Assembly: GCA_033063855.1 (NCBI GenBank) | Contig: CP093830.1 | Coordinates: 1,550,854 to 1,614,853 of the forward strand | Length of the DNA: 64,000 nt | Direction: 5' to 3' | Source: Smittia aterrima | Lineage: Eukaryota; Arthropoda; Insecta; Diptera; Chironomidae | Shown here: piece by piece, positions 47,777 to 61,539 of the stretch | Layout: each line of letters begins with the position of its first letter | Position numbering within the stretch: the stretch's first letter is position 1 | Program-made: the position numbers and the translations under genes | The notes under the pieces: model-generated | What the model saw: only the letters and a program-made list of their open reading frames with translations | What the model was told of the DNA's origin: nothing | The model's database searches: none

Positions 47777-50700
47777 ATGGCACAAAATAAATCAGCTAAG
47801 AATGCGAATGGCAACAATCATCAACACAACAACAATAATAACAACAACAGCAGTGGAAGCAGCACGACCAGCAAGAAGAAGTCGACGCAAAAACAAATCA
47901 AAACAAAGAAGCCAAAGACCCGCGACTCGGATTGCTGTAGCATAAACTTTATCAAATATGTTTTGATTATCATTGACATCATCTTTTTTGTAAGTAAACA
48001 ACAATTCTTTTTGTTTTGACTTTCGCCCACCTCTCGAAATCACTTTAATCCATGAAACGAATCAACGAAATTTGAAACTTTTCTGTTTCCGGATTGAAAC
48101 AAAAACTACCAAACATGATATCTCAACAAGCTTTTGACATGAATTATTAGCTTTTAAGCTGATTAACAAAATTAAAAGGAATACGAGACTGGCCAGGCAT
48201 CAGCTGGAGATGTAGAAGTTTCATGACGCCCCCGCAAACAAATTTTAGTTATTAAATTCCTCGTAGCATTTTGATCACCACACGAATCGGAATGACAAAG
48301 TCAGTCGAACATTTTTTCCATTGTACAAGGCAGAGTGAAAAACATTCGAAAAATATTCAATTGGACATGTTGTCATTCTCCATCAGCATCCAGTTTGTTA
48401 CGCATTTTTTTTTTCGGTGATGTTGATTTAATTTCGTTTTCTTCTCGTCGCTGCTGTCTCGTACCTGTTTGTCCTATCGCAATACAGTCAAGTCTTGTCC
48501 ATTAGCAAAAAGACGAACAGAGAAGACGAGCGGAATTTCTTATTTCTCTTGAACTTCGAAGCCCTCCGCGTTCGTTCACATCGGACATAAATTCCATCTT
48601 CATGCCCAATAAATTTCATCTCAAGGAACTTTCCTGTCCTGCATTCCTAATTGATATCTTGCTTTCTTTTTCGGAAGCATGAATGAATTGCTTCTTTTTA
48701 TTTTCATTGCGAAAGACGAGAAGAGACGACGACGATGAACATTACCTCGATAACCATATGCGGACGGAGTCAAAGCAGAAATTTGCTCATCAACGCTATA
48801 AATAGAAGCTTTCGCGAAATGAAATCAAATCTTATTGATTAACGTTCGACGGACGAAAAACATGTAGGAACTCGTCTTTCTAGAATATCTCGAATGCTCT
48901 AAGCGTCAGCATCGTCCAAGCGCCGTTGACATTTTAAGAGACGGCGGTGACTCGAGGCACAGTTCACTGAATGTAAAGATCTCTCGAATCTCAACATCGT
49001 CAGCTCATTAAAACGACAAACACTTGAACGATACGAAACCAAAAGATTTTGCCAAGTGGTTTCATCAACAGCAAAGAGATTTTTGTTTTATTTATGAGAC
49101 AACAAGCGAACATCATTGTTCTACTTAATCATCATCTCTTCACCCTGAAGATGACTACCACATTTCCACCCACGCTATCGTAATCTTCTTGCATCAAGTT
49201 TCGCTTTAAAAACGCTTTAAAACGATTACTTTTTTTGATGTTGTTCTTGTGATCCATAAGGATTATTTATTCTCCCTTCCAGCTCAATGCGCGGTTGTTT
49301 ATCGACCGACAGCTATTGTTGCTCAGTAAATCCCAGTAAAAAAGATCATAAGCAGACTTAATTATTGAATTTAATGATCTGGAAAAAAGAAGCGACATGA
49401 ACGGTTAAGCGTAAAACACATTTCAGTTTGTTTCTTTAATCACTGAGGAGATTCTGTCGACCTTGGGTGATTAGAGCTTGGGTTTTTCATTGGAATAACT
49501 CTAGAGGGACAAATAAACTTCTCTGGCATTTGGAATGTCATCGCTGTTTGTGTGGGCAAATCTTTATTGTGTTTCTTCTAAAACTGAGAAATTCTGACAT
49601 CATTCGTGCCATAAACTGATGCGAAACTTTATTGAGTGTCATGATTCTTTATTTTTCTTAAGAATCGTGAATTTTTCACACTCAAGAACTATTCAAACTT
49701 CAATCAGAAAGGAAACTATTTAACATGAAACTCCAATGTCTTCACGATTCCCATCGCATTCGACCTCAAACTTGAACTTCATGTTCGATGAAAGAAAACG
49801 ATTCAACGTAGTTATGCAACATTACATGTTAGCCAAGCACCTTTCCTTACATTCCCGTAAAAATATGTTAATCAATTGAAGAGCGCTGAAAGGTGAATCC
49901 ACTTGAAGAATCTTTCGCTTAATAGCAGTTCGCTTAACAAACGATTAGTTTCAAATTACAATTCTCTCTACAATAGTTTAGCGTTGTTTAGTCAGCACCA
50001 AAGACCGTTAAACTATTTTCTTTTTGTTGAAACAACAGTTTTCCATGGTTTGAGAGTGGATGAGCTTGCTCTTGGCAAAATATTGACTTATTTAGATTTC
50101 ATTTTTTGGGTAAACAATCAACGATTGTTGTAGAAATTTGTCAAGCATACGACGAGAAACGAATTTCTAAGGAGAAACGAATTTCTTCGAAGCCAAAAAC
50201 ATTGTCAATAAAAAGTTTATTCCGCTTTGGGCGGCCAACGAATCTCGCTTTAACCACTTCATTCAAAATTTATTAAATTTATCAACTGACGGAAATCGCG
50301 CAATCTTCAAGAGCGAAATCGTTTCGCTTCCCTTCGAGTCATAAACAAATTCTCAATAAAAAAAATATTCCTTGCGTTGGTTGAGCAACATTTTCAGTGG
50401 ACCGCCCGAAAATCAAAATATTTATTCTCCATAAAATTGATTAAGAGCGAAATGTTCGCTAAAAAGAAATGAGAGATTGACTTACATCGTGCCCAAATAA
50501 ATTTGTGTCCACCTTCTTTCTAGCGCTGAGAGCAACTTTTGAATTGTTTTTGGCAAGAAAGAGTTGCTTAATCAACAATTCCAGCCCCAGGAACAACTTT
50601 CCGACAGTTTTAATCACCGAAAAGACAGAAGCTTTGAAACATTAAACATTAAATTCTTGAGTTTGTAATTAAAATGTGCGTTGCCTCAAAAATTTTGCAT

Positions 50701-53700
50701 GTGTCTCCATCACATAACTTCATGCTGATCTCAAGAAGTTTTCATTTCTGAGACGGAATAATTTATGTTTATCCGAGTTTACATGTTTTGTGTTTCGAAA
50801 AATCGCTCTGCTCTTTGAAAGAACTTTAATCGAAAGAAGACAGCATACATTTATTAAATTTACATAAATTAATAACATGATCCGCTATTTTATGAAGCAT
50901 TTCCATTCTTCCCGAGTTTTTGGTTTCGAAAATAAATAAAAATCTGTAATTATTATCTCGACTCAAAGCCAGCAATTTTCTTATTCAATAAATTCTTTCA
51001 TTCGTGAAACGACCGAATAAACAATGAAATTAAGTAATTTAGATCACTAATATTTGGAATCATTAATAATTTATGATCGGCAACATAATGAGTTTTTAAA
51101 AGCTGAGATGGGCGCGATTAGATCGCTGAAAGTAAGAATGAAATATGAGGAGAGGCAACCGAAGCCCGTTAAAAGCGAAATGTTTAAGGAAATAATTTCG
51201 GGCTCGATAGTCTTCCTGGCAAGTCAAAATTCGAATTGAAGAAACCTTCAAACCGGTTCCGATGAAACGAGCTATGTAATAAATTAGAAATTTCTTCCAC
51301 TTTACTATAATAAAATATTCTTCTAAGCGCTCAGAGATTAGAGCGAAACTCCTTATTAAATAGCAATGAATCTTTGATTTATGCCATAGCACATACTGGA
51401 ATTAAGAGCGCCATAAGTCGAATTATAGCAGATTAGATGAGAGCGTCGGAAAGTTAAATATTTGAGTTTGTTTGGTTTTGTGGAATTTGACTTAAAAATT
51501 CCTCAGTCGCTTCTTTCCTCTGAGAGGAATCCTCTCATCGTCAGGTAAAACATTTCATAAGCCGAAGATTGAAGATTTACGGTTTCGTGTCACTTGACAG
51601 CCCAACTTATTGTCTTGGTTTATTCAGATTACTCGAGGGACGAAGATGGGAAAAATATTTTTTTATGATGAAGCATTAAAAAAAATTGTCAAAAAAATCC
51701 GTTTTACGACATCGATTTTGGAGGCAGCGTCGTAAAATAAACACCAGAGCAAAGCAGCAGAGAAATAAAATTAATGATCTCTCTTTCTTGCTCTATCGCT
51801 AACAAATATTGTTTTTAATGTTGGTTTAACAAATTGTTCTTCACAGTCTTATATGACCACACAGACAACATTGGATGCAAGAGACTTCGGTCACGATCGA
51901 CCGATGCTTTAAAATAAAATGATTACAACGTCAGTCGCGAGACAACTTTTATGAGCTTACAATTTGTCAAACTTTAATAAAAAGTAAGACCGAATCATTG
52001 TTAAGCTTTAAATTGATCGGCGGCTTCAGATTATTCGGTCGAGATAGCGAATGAGAATTCCTGACTTACTAGTTCAATTTTAATCCACTTTGTTTGCACG
52101 ACTTCAATCGGCCTTCTTCACACGGTTCGCCATCGATCAATCTATAATTTCATAGAATTATCCGTCACAAAAGACATCTCGCTATAATTCATGAGTATTT
52201 ATCAATTAGACGCGCGCTCACTTTATTCAAATTTTTCGTGATTGACAATAATAATTATTAAGCATTAGCGATCGCACTTACGTCGCCGCTTGAATAGGTT
52301 CCAGCAATTTAGATATTTGAATGGTTTCTTGATTCAATCAATCAACAAGAAGTTTTGCTGATCCCGGGAAAATAAGAAACTCCAATCGTTTTGTCTCACG
52401 CGGTGAGTGTCAAGCGAAACTAAAGAGCTAATGATAAAACTAGCAATCAAATCGCGGATAACTTATGGTTATGAGAGCGTCGAACAATTTATTTGACGTC
52501 GAACGCTTCATTATCAAGCACAGCAGAGGATGATGTCTCAATCATTTCGTGTCGATCAGACTAGAAGGTCTCGGTCGATATTAAATTAATTCCTTGCACG
52601 TTAATAATCGACAAGCGAGACTCGAACAATCTGAAGTCAATAACCCAAACAAGAATTAAAGCGATATCTATGTGAAATGTTTGAACATGAATTTCCTGTC
52701 CTTGTAACTACAATGACTATCTGATTCGAGCAATTTACTTTGTTTTTATGGCACTTGATGGATCTCAAAGCTCGTAAAAAATGTCTCAACCCCTCCGTTG
52801 CGAGGCAGACAACGCTGCGTAGGTAATAAATAGGATCATGTTATCGCTTATGAAGCCGAACGACGTTGTTGAAAGTCGAGACGACAGAGCATCATCGAGT
52901 TTTGCAGCAAACAATGTTTTCTTTCTGACACACCTTTTGGTCGTATCTGACAGCGAATCGTCGATTAAATTTAAAGCGATTTGTTTTAGTCGATGATTCT
53001 GTGTCTTCTTCGAGTTTCAGGCAATCGAAGCAGATTAAATTGATGCTCGTGAGCTTCTAACTCCCTTCACTGTCACATGACAACGTTCTTTTGTTGGAAT
53101 AATCCTTGAGAACTTTGAATCTTCGACTTTTTTTCATTTCCATAATCTGAATAAACTGAAGTGGATTATGAAAATCAATCCCCGCGATGATAACTTCTTC
53201 CGAGCGTGACGACTAAACAAAAGAGCAATTTGATTAACGAAAATTGTCGATTCCACTCCTCGAAAACTTGAGAAACTTTTCGGTTTCTATTCGTCTCGCG
53301 TGCAGACGCCGTCGATGTCTCAATTTTTATTCAATTTTCAGTCAACAGAACTGTGTGAAAGCGAAAATTAATGACTCTAGTGCAGACAAACTAGATTTGA
53401 TAATGAATATGTTAGAGTCGTTTGAATATCAAAATCACGTAGAAGACGTTGTAACAGACAAAGAAATTCAAAGTGCTGGCTGACGCTCAAAGCTTAATCA
53501 TTTATCAATTTGCGACAGTTGTCGTCTACTTGTTACTTTCAAACCACCAGCGTGAAAACATTGAGTTACAAATTGACCCCTGATGACTTGAGCCGTCACT
53601 TCTCATCATGAATCGCTCGCATCCAATTTAAATCGATGATGTTGACTTCCCATTTTCATCGGCAACGCGCTTTGTTGCGGCTGTTGTCCCATTTGTGATG

Positions 53701-55386
53701 CTACGATAATTGATGATTGATTTATTCACTAAATCCGAATCTTTCTTCGTCTTTCCTCTTCATCTTCGGAAGCAATAAGATTTGAATGCAACAAGTTATA
53801 AATGTTTATTGACACGTGTAACTTGTTAGTGGAAGACGAGACAATTTGAACAACAATTTTTCCTCAAATATTTCTTTACTTATTGATTTTCTTTTTTGCA
53901 ATTTTCTTTAGATGTCAGGAGCAGCTATCATCGGACTCAGTGTGTGGACACTTCTTTATCGACATCAATATGTTGCGTTACTGGCATCAGCAAATTATCA
54001 ATTCTGCACATACGCTTTGCTTCTGGCTGGAATCGGAGCCGTTTTGTCCTCGATTATTGGATGCTGTGGTGTTAAACGCGAAAGTTTTTCCATCATTTTA
54101 ATTGTAAGTATTTTGAAACCGGCAGAGATTAAAATTAACTGCGAGACGTTTTCTCTGAATTCTCGTAATTTAATTAGCGGGAAAACTGTAGCCATGGATA
54201 AATTAAACTGCAAAACAAATTAAAAAGAGCATAACACAATCATAAATGTCAGAGAGAATTTAAAACCTCATTAAGTCCGAAAGTGAATGACTTTGCTAGA
54301 GGAAAAATTGGAATTGAATCGTTAAATAATTAATAACATATTAAAACGAAATTGCTAATTGAAATTTGTAATTCGCCTGCGCGACACATGGAGCACAGTC
54401 AACGTGTTCGAGGAAAACGTTGAATACGCTTTTGTGGTTCACGTTAAGCAAATTACGAGACAAGAGTTATTGTCACTGCTTCTTCTTCGTGAGCTTATGA
54501 TCTTGGCAATTGAGAAAGGAAATCTTAAAGAATCGTGAGAACGACAGCAGTAGAGCGTTTAAGATTTCATCTCTTTGTGGCATTAACAGTGATTGAGTGT
54601 CGATTGCGAGGTTTACTAACAAGAAATTTTCTTATTCTCGTTTCAGTACATTGTGCTTCTAATCTTAGTCTTCCTTCTGGAGCTCTCTGCTGGTACATTA
54701 GCGTACATTTACGAGAGAAATGTCGAGGAGGAATTTAACATGACACTTAGTGATACATTCACACAAAACTATGCCGTTAGCGAGCGTCACACGAAAGCGA
54801 TTGATCTCATGCAGCAGAACTTCGTTTGTTGCGGTGCAATTCGATTCGAAGAATATCGACAAAGCGTGTGGCTCAGGTCGAAGCGGAAAGATCTGATAAG
54901 GCCAATTGAAGACAGAATCGTGCCAGACAGTTGTTGTGTATCAATGTCAGTCGGATGTGGTAGCTCCGATCACCCGTCAAACATTCCATACACTGTGAGA
55001 ACAAAAAAAAGAACAATTATTTACAGCATTCGAATAACTTTATCAATTCTTTTCTCCCATAGGGATGCATCTATAAATTTGCTGATGAATTGCGAGAGCA
55101 ATTGATTATTCTCGGATCCATTGCTCTGGGAATATGTATAACCAAAATATTTGGAATCGTACTTGGATGTTCCTTATTTATTAAACTTAAAAAGTTGTAT
55201 GAGCAGTCAGCAAACCAAACAGCTGCGAATCTCATGGCAAGAGATCGTGTTAGTTTCATTTATGGAATTGATGATTCTGATGATGAACACTTGCCAGATC
55301 CTCCTTCGAGTGTCAATCGAAATAGTTTCAGACCTGACTTCTCCGAGAGCAACAGACCAAATTCAATTTATGACAGAAGAGTTTAA
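47777..55386 (+). CDS. CD151-like tetraspanin
   Basis: Exons are 47777-47989, 53912-54103, 54647-54994 and 55063-55386, all in phase, giving 358 residues. The first ATG of the frame (47777) begins a tail of about 55 residues rich in Asn, Ser and Lys. A juxtamembrane Cys pair follows, then four membrane spans: FIKYVLIIIDIIFFMSGAA, YALLLAGIGAVLSSIIGCCG, YIVLLILVFLLELSAGTLAY and a fourth near LIILGSIALGICI. The large extracellular loop has CCG, PDSCC and two further Cys (six in all, as in CD151), plus a SDHPSNI...GCIYK segment that matches the CD151/TSPAN11 group. The C-tail is acidic and polar, about 70 residues, longer than the vertebrate tail. Tetraspanins organise integrins and other surface proteins into membrane domains. 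Two AATAAA signals follow the stop. The 5.9 kb intron after exon 1 suggests regulatory content. Confidence 0.88.
47990..53911 (+). other. 5.9 kb first coding intron of the tetraspanin
   Basis: Donor TTT|GTAAGT and acceptor TTTCTTTAG|ATG. Most of it is noncoding AT-rich sequence, with one possible nested exon at 53342-53483. It may carry enhancers. Confidence 0.65.
53342..53483 (+). CDS. Possible terminal exon nested in the tetraspanin intron
   Basis: A good acceptor (TTCAATTTTCAG) is followed by 47 in-frame codons with balanced, coding-like composition (...KINDSSADKLDLIMNMLESF...) ending in TGA at 53481-53483. It needs an upstream exon ending in phase 2, which I could not place. The tetraspanin exon 1 ends in phase 0 and would hit a stop here. 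It may be chance. Confidence 0.2.
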
Positions 55387-55428
55387 CTTTATTCAACGGA
55401 ATGTGCCTAATATCAATTTATTGTACAA

Positions 55429-55474
55429 AATAAAGAAATAGCAACTAAGTCAAAGCTGAAAAATAATTAATAAA
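55429..55474 (+). terminator. Poly(A) signals of the tetraspanin
   Basis: AATAAA at 55429-55434 and again at 55469-55474, 43 and 83 bases after the stop codon. Confidence 0.65.
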
Positions 55475-55563
55475 GTTGATGTTGTACTTAAAATATCAAA
55501 AGTGATTTTATCCGAATATTTCCGTTAAACATTTCAAAATGAGCTTTTCTGATTTCAGGTGTA

Positions 55564-55588
55564 AAGCTTTTAAGTTCTTTAAAAGCTT
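55564..55588. repeat. 10-bp hairpin downstream of the tetraspanin
   Basis: AAGCTTTTAA, loop GTTCT, TTAAAAGCTT, a perfect inverted repeat about 180 bases past the tetraspanin stop. It shares the AGCTTT word with the elements at 22163-22255 and 56856-56878. Confidence 0.5.
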
Positions 55589-55984
55589 CTTTTATAGCTT
55601 TTGGAATTGTGATCTAGCAGAAAAGCTTTCAATTACAAACTAGTACAAATTCGGCCTTATGACCAAAACATTTCCCAATGGTCGTCGAATTAATGTTTTG
55701 TCTTGCTTTCGCATACCTAAGAATTTATTCTCAGAAAAATATTCTTAACAATTGATCTCAATCGAATTTACGCTTTGCTTTTTATTTAGAATTTACAAAA
55801 CAACTTTTAGGTTTCGTCACATGTGTACAATGCCTCAAGCATGCTTTAGAAAGAGAATATAATTCTAAGAGAGAAACCAAGGCAATGCGCAACAGCCGAT
55901 TCTCAATATCTGACTGCTTTCCTCTGTCGATGTAAACAAATTTTCATTTTCATTCTGCGTTCTCTCGCGATAAGTTCGGTTACT

Positions 55985-56120
55985 GTGTTTTCTGTTCGAT
56001 TCTCCAATTGAAAAAGAAAAAGGACTTTTTAAGTGAAAACTTAAAGTTTGAAGTGAAAAGTTAATGTGAATGAAGTGAAAAAGTTGAAGTCGAATTGTGG
56101 ATTAATCAGCAAGTGTCGAG
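55985..56120 (+). other. Possible noncoding first exon
   Basis: A purine-rich stretch without a long ORF (repeated GTGAAAAGTT/GAAGTGAAAA) ends in GTCGAG|GTAATG, a good donor. This is what insect 5'UTR exons often look like. It could lead to the small ORF at 61540 or the gene at 62843. No transcript evidence is available. Confidence 0.25.
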
Positions 56121-56855
56121 GTAATGTGAGATTCTTTGGAAAAATAAATTTCTTACGCGAAGCCTCACGGCATATCAAATTCGAGCGAATATCGATTCAA
56201 TTCACCAAACCACATATCAATCGGACGAATTGACATAAAAATGCTTCAATGTGAATTCAATAAAAATGACTGCGGTGCCGTCAGTCGCAAAACCAATAAA
56301 ATATTAATTTTCGTATCTGCGTTATTAATTGACGGGTTTGGTTGACTCTTCGGATCATTTCACACACATTGAAATAAACTTCAATATAAAGATTTGTCAG
56401 ACGCCTAATGTGACGCAGAAAGTGCTCTCATTCTGCGATGAGAATTAATTGATTTTAAGATCAAGAAATAAAATACTCAATAAGCAACTCATGGACAGAA
56501 AGAACTAGAGAATCAACAAGCAAGAATTACTAACATAAACTTTCCTGCTGCTCTCCCCTTTAACTACAAACATGACTGGCGCATTTGAAATTTCAATGAA
56601 CTCAGGGATTCATTTGAGAGGAGGTGTAATGTGTAATGACGGAATTGCCGCTATGGAGGCGTTTGAACGCTTTACGAGAATTTCCCTGAAGCTCTTAAAG
56701 GGAGACAGCTTTTAACTAATACGACAAACGCCCTAGCAGATGCTCACGTCGAAAGCATATACGTCTGCTCACTAATGAGGATGAGGAAGTATTTTAATTC
56801 AAAAGCCATCCAGCTCGTGTCGTAATTAATTCCCCTGCCAACAAACATTTCGATT

Positions 56856-56878
56856 TGAGCTTTTAAAGAAAAAGCTCA
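56856..56878. repeat. 9-bp hairpin with TGAGCTTTT arms
   Basis: TGAGCTTTT at 56856-56864, 5-nt loop, exact reverse complement at 56870-56878. The arm is nearly the same as in the element at 22163-22255. Confidence 0.45.
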
Positions 56879-59800
56879 TCGCGTCCCACACAACGCGCTT
56901 CTTTTTCACTGAAAAGCTGATTAGAAGGGAAATAAAACATTTCATGTTGACTTGCCTCTTAAAATCAAATTAAGTTAGCACATCGACGGAATCCTCTTAT
57001 GAAAGTGCGCCGAGAGAATTTGCTTCGAGCGCTTCAATCAATCTTAATTTTTGAGAGAAGCAGAAAAGCTCATAATTTTCAGATTTTCCTCTGAACCTAA
57101 TTTACTTTATTTATGTTCGCGTCAAAGCGAAAGCAAATTATCTGAGATACCGATAACAAGCTCGACGATTATCTCCGACGGGCAATTGTCAAGAGGAATT
57201 AAAGTTTACATCGTATTCATCATTAGATTGTTACAAACGGCTTCCCAAAGCTTTTGCCACCGCGACTTTAAATCGCTGAGAATTTTAGAGAGATTCCAAT
57301 GCGAACGAATTACTTCCGCCCGTTCATAAATCATTCAATGCGAAAAACAAACAAGCAAATTTTTCAATCAAAAGTAATTACAGAAAATCAAATCACTTCG
57401 ATTGATAACTTTGGGAATTTTCCATCAGAGTAAACTTTAATTTATGAGACCCGAGGGTGTAGGCCTGAATGGATTATCGTGAGAAAAGTTTCGCAGCTTG
57501 AGCTTCGTTTCAATCAAAATTGGCAGTCAGAGATGAGAAAATCTTATTATTATTGAGTTTTCTCTAGACTTGCTCAAACTTTATTGAAAAAGTCAGGGAG
57601 CTGACTTGTTTCGGTCTTAAGCTCAAGGACAGATTTCCTCATTATCTTTTTATTCCCAGCTGAAAAGCTAAGTTATCTTCACCGCTAATTACGTTATTTA
57701 TGTTATTTCTCCATCTCTAGTCGATTGGCCATGCGAGAGAAAAATTCCTCTATGAATTCGGTAAGAGGAAAATTCATTGATGGAAGGTTTTTTTTGGGTC
57801 GCAATTGAGACGCTATTAATAGCTTATGTTGTCGAATGAGAAAAATTCTTCATCTCCGCTTTAATTAATCACGAGAGAAGTTGATATTTGAAACGCGCAA
57901 TTAAAACTCGCGCTCCAGCCGGCGTTAAAATTTTATTCGCTGACATAGACCGTGAATTTTTATGAGCTGGGAAGTTGTAGAGCAAATATTTGCGAGAAAA
58001 TTCCAAGAATAAGATTTTCTACTTGCTTAACTGAGGTTAGAACGTGGAATGCAAAGGATGGCATTCTATTTTAAGTCACAAGATATTTCACGAGCGAATG
58101 CTTTGCGACGGAAATAAAATAAAAGTTGGTAAACAAAGATATTGATAATTTCGATTCTACGCATGCCAAGGTCAACGTCGCTTGATGTGTCGTTGATAAA
58201 CAAGATTTTATTGTTGCGAAGCGACAAGCAACACTTTTAGAATCTCACAAGCTTCCTTCGCTTTATCGATATTATGCGTGTCTTCGAACAAAAAGCTCTT
58301 CCAAGGAAAATCGTCTACAATTCAAACTTTGCCAAACTTGACAGACATTGAATGACGAAGAGAAAGTTTCTCATAAATCACGTTTAATCTTTTGGTAAGA
58401 CCCGAAGGGAAGATCAATTTAAGACCCGAAAACTAAATTATTTCTCATGCTTCTTTCATTTCCGCCCGCAAATGAAATGATACACCAAACACTCATTAAT
58501 AATTAATGGACATTTGTGTTTATTTATGGAAGACAAGTAACCGGAAACTCAAGTTTATGAGAAAAAAGTTTTCGAGTGAAACGAGAATGAGCATTGCAAA
58601 GTAGCTGAAGGTCGTGCAAGGGATAATTTCAGACTAAAACTTTCAAATCCTGTTAAACATGAAGTCCCTCAAAGCACTCAAGCTTTGTCCTGAGGCTATC
58701 GAAGAGAGCTTTAAGATGGATAAGCTGTGTGTTAAACAGCAAAGAAAATATCTTCAAAAGAATTTAAGAAGTTCATGAGGAAATAAAAATAAACTCGAAG
58801 GAAACATTATTTATTGAAATTTTCATGAGAAGTATCGACAAAAGTTTAAGTTACTTACGAAAATTGTTCGATAGAAGCTTTATCATATCTTATGTATGTT
58901 TTCTTTAGCTTTGTGATAAAATTAAGGAACAGTTTGATAAGTCTTCGAGTTCATATATCGAACAAAATTGTTACGAACTCGCTTGAATGTTTCTGCACCA
59001 CAAGAGAAGCAGAAATTCGTGCAATGAACCATCAATTTCAATTATGATGGACAAACGTTTCTTTTGGGCAAAATAATATCAATAAAAGCTTCTCTTACTT
59101 AAGGAAACGCCACAATTGTTGTCATAAACTGTTGTTATCGTCGTAGCGTCCCACGCACGTACACATCGCAAATTTCATGGGCAAACAAACAAACATTTGC
59201 TCCGCTTCTATAAAAATAATTGAAGGATCTGCTTTTGTCATCGAACTGAGAACGATTTGAAAATTAAATTGCCCACGACAATAATAGAAATTACTCCCGA
59301 CAACAAAACGTTCTCATGCGAACCTTTAATGCAACTTTAATACTCTGCGCTTTACCGCTAATTAATTTAACAATGCACTAGACGATTTCCTCGTCACGTG
59401 AATCATTTTGAACTATAATCCAATTAGCAACAGTCTTGACAGTCCAGAAATAACAGAGAATCGTGGAAATTTTATCGGAAAACTGAGCTTCATAACCGGA
59501 AAAACGGTTTTCTCTTCACATCCGACTCCAGTCGTTCGAGAGAAGTTGAATAATGGAGCACAATGTTGATGCGCAAGCAAAAAAAAAGAAAAGTTTACAT
59601 TTGATACTGAAATACAATAGCGACGACTCTTTGTCAATCGTGCAACTTTCCGCAAAACGACACCTCTCCACACAATTCGACCCACACAAAAGCTTCAAAA
59701 ATTATTTCCGAACTGTCGAGTTGTTGAAATGAATGCGTTTGAAAAGATATTTTCCATCCTGATGGGGCTTCTGGTTTGTGGCTCCGACGAGATTCTGTAT

Positions 59801-61539
59801 TATGAGATGACTGAAGGTTTTTCCTGGAAGATTGATATGAGTTTCTATCAGTTACCGAGTTTACCTTTTAAAAGTATCCTAGCAAATCCTCTAGATACGT
59901 TCTTTTCAGATTATTTGAAATTCAATTTAATTCGTTCAACTTGAAGTCTAGTTTCCACTTCTCACCAACAGCATGAGGAAACATTTTATGAATTCATTTG
60001 TCAGTTCGTCCGCGCTAGGCTATTAAAGACCTCTCACAACTTTTTTATTGCTCTGCAGAATCATTAAACATGAACGAACTCGTTCTTGGCATTTTAACGA
60101 ATGTTCCCGCTGCTTCCAAAGCACAATTATCACGAGTACGATCGAATTTGATGTAAATCGTCTCATCAAATGTTTCGAGAGCGTTTTCCATCCCCGTCAA
60201 TTATTTTCTCGGGTAGCGCAAATAAAAATAACAAATGAGAGCTAGGAAATAACGCTTTTTTTCATCAATCGACCAACGTCGCAATTTATTCAAGAGCAAC
60301 TTCAAATTCAACATCAACATTTGTTCAAAAGGGAATCAAGTGGAAAAAGCAAAAACATTTAGCAACTTTTTAACACAACCCAAATTTGGTTTAATTGCGG
60401 GAACATTTTTTTGTTTGGCTACATTCTCTCAGTGCATTCATCTCTATCACAGAGCAGTCTGTGCTTCTTTGAACCTACGCAAATGAAAATATTCGGAAAT
60501 GTAAACAAGGGACTGATGATTGATTGATTTTGCTTTGAATGTTCTTTCTTATCTCCCAAAAATTCAATTCAATTATTTGATTTTCTTTATTTTGGGCTGC
60601 GGTTTGTCTTAAGTCAGGAGAAGTGAGGTAACCCTCGAAAAGTCAATAAATTAATTCCACTTCTGTGAATTTTCCCACAGCCAAATCGACCGTCTCCATC
60701 TGTGCTTTGTATAAATTCGCATTAAATTTTCAACAGAAACTGATGTCACTTTGTCTTGTGAATCTTTTCAATTGCATAGAATAACGAATTTTCGTCGAAT
60801 AAAATATTTATCGGTTTGTTATTGCTTTCTTTGTCTGTCGAGAAGTTTCTGTTTTATTTTTCAATTCTACTTCGTCCCTCGCTTGTTAGAGACTTGAGAT
60901 TTATTAACAATTTTCTTATGCAATCAGTTCGCTTGGAAAATTATCCGAAGGATGGATGCTGAATAACTCATCGAATTTATAATCAAGAGAACTGTATGAT
61001 TAAAAATTCAAGCACAACATTGCACAAAGCTTGCTTTCGCAATCGTTTTGCATCACTGTCTTGTTAATATTTTATATTCTCGAATCACATACATAGCTTA
61101 ACAGCAAACAACGCTTTGCACAGATGCGGAGAAGAAGAACTTTATCGATTGTGTAACACCAACTGTTTTCCATTTATCATCAACTCTCAGTTGAGGCTTC
61201 TTCATTGTTCTTCATGAAAGACTTCTGAGCTTCTTTCTTAGGTGAACCAGATTAATCTTTCAGAAACTCCAGACTTGTATCGTTCGGCTCTCATGAGGGC
61301 TTTAAAAATCAATGTCGCAGCCTCTTTAACTTCTCATCGAAGCCATACTCAAGAGTTTTTTGTTCTCTTTTTGTTCGGTAACCGCAGCTTATTTTTTCAA
61401 CAAAACGCTCACGCTCAAAATTTTCTCAAACTTCATCTTTTTCTCATTGCAAACCGCGGATAAGGCCAGCATAACTTCACGAATCCCTTTAATTCATTTT
61501 GCGCTTCTTTCGTCTTAGATTGTCGGGGTAGATGGCATC

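Noticed and set aside
47380..47817. 145-codon minus-strand ORF rich in Phe and Leu
   Set aside because: It lies antisense to the tetraspanin 5'UTR and Asn/Lys-rich first exon, whose composition yields hydrophobic codons on the other strand. It has no splice or family support.
54535..54738. ORF running into tetraspanin exon 3 in another frame
   Set aside because: Shadow of the real exon at 54647-54994.
57051..57329. 92-codon plus-strand ORF
   Set aside because: Non-ATG start and AT-rich random composition, with no splice support.
59413..59698. Overlapping 60-90 codon minus-strand ORFs
   Set aside because: Hydrophobic content follows base composition. There is no conserved motif and no splice sites.
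59729..59944. ORF with a signal-peptide-like start
   Set aside because: The hydrophobic start is suggestive, but the rest is not coding-like and no donor of the right kind follows. Kept only as a note.
60057..61377. Possible multi-exon gene joining ATG 60070, an exon at 61242 and the 61520 exon
   Set aside because: It would need a weak GTACGA donor and a GTAACC donor, and the joined product resembles nothing known. The evidence is too thin to list as a gene.
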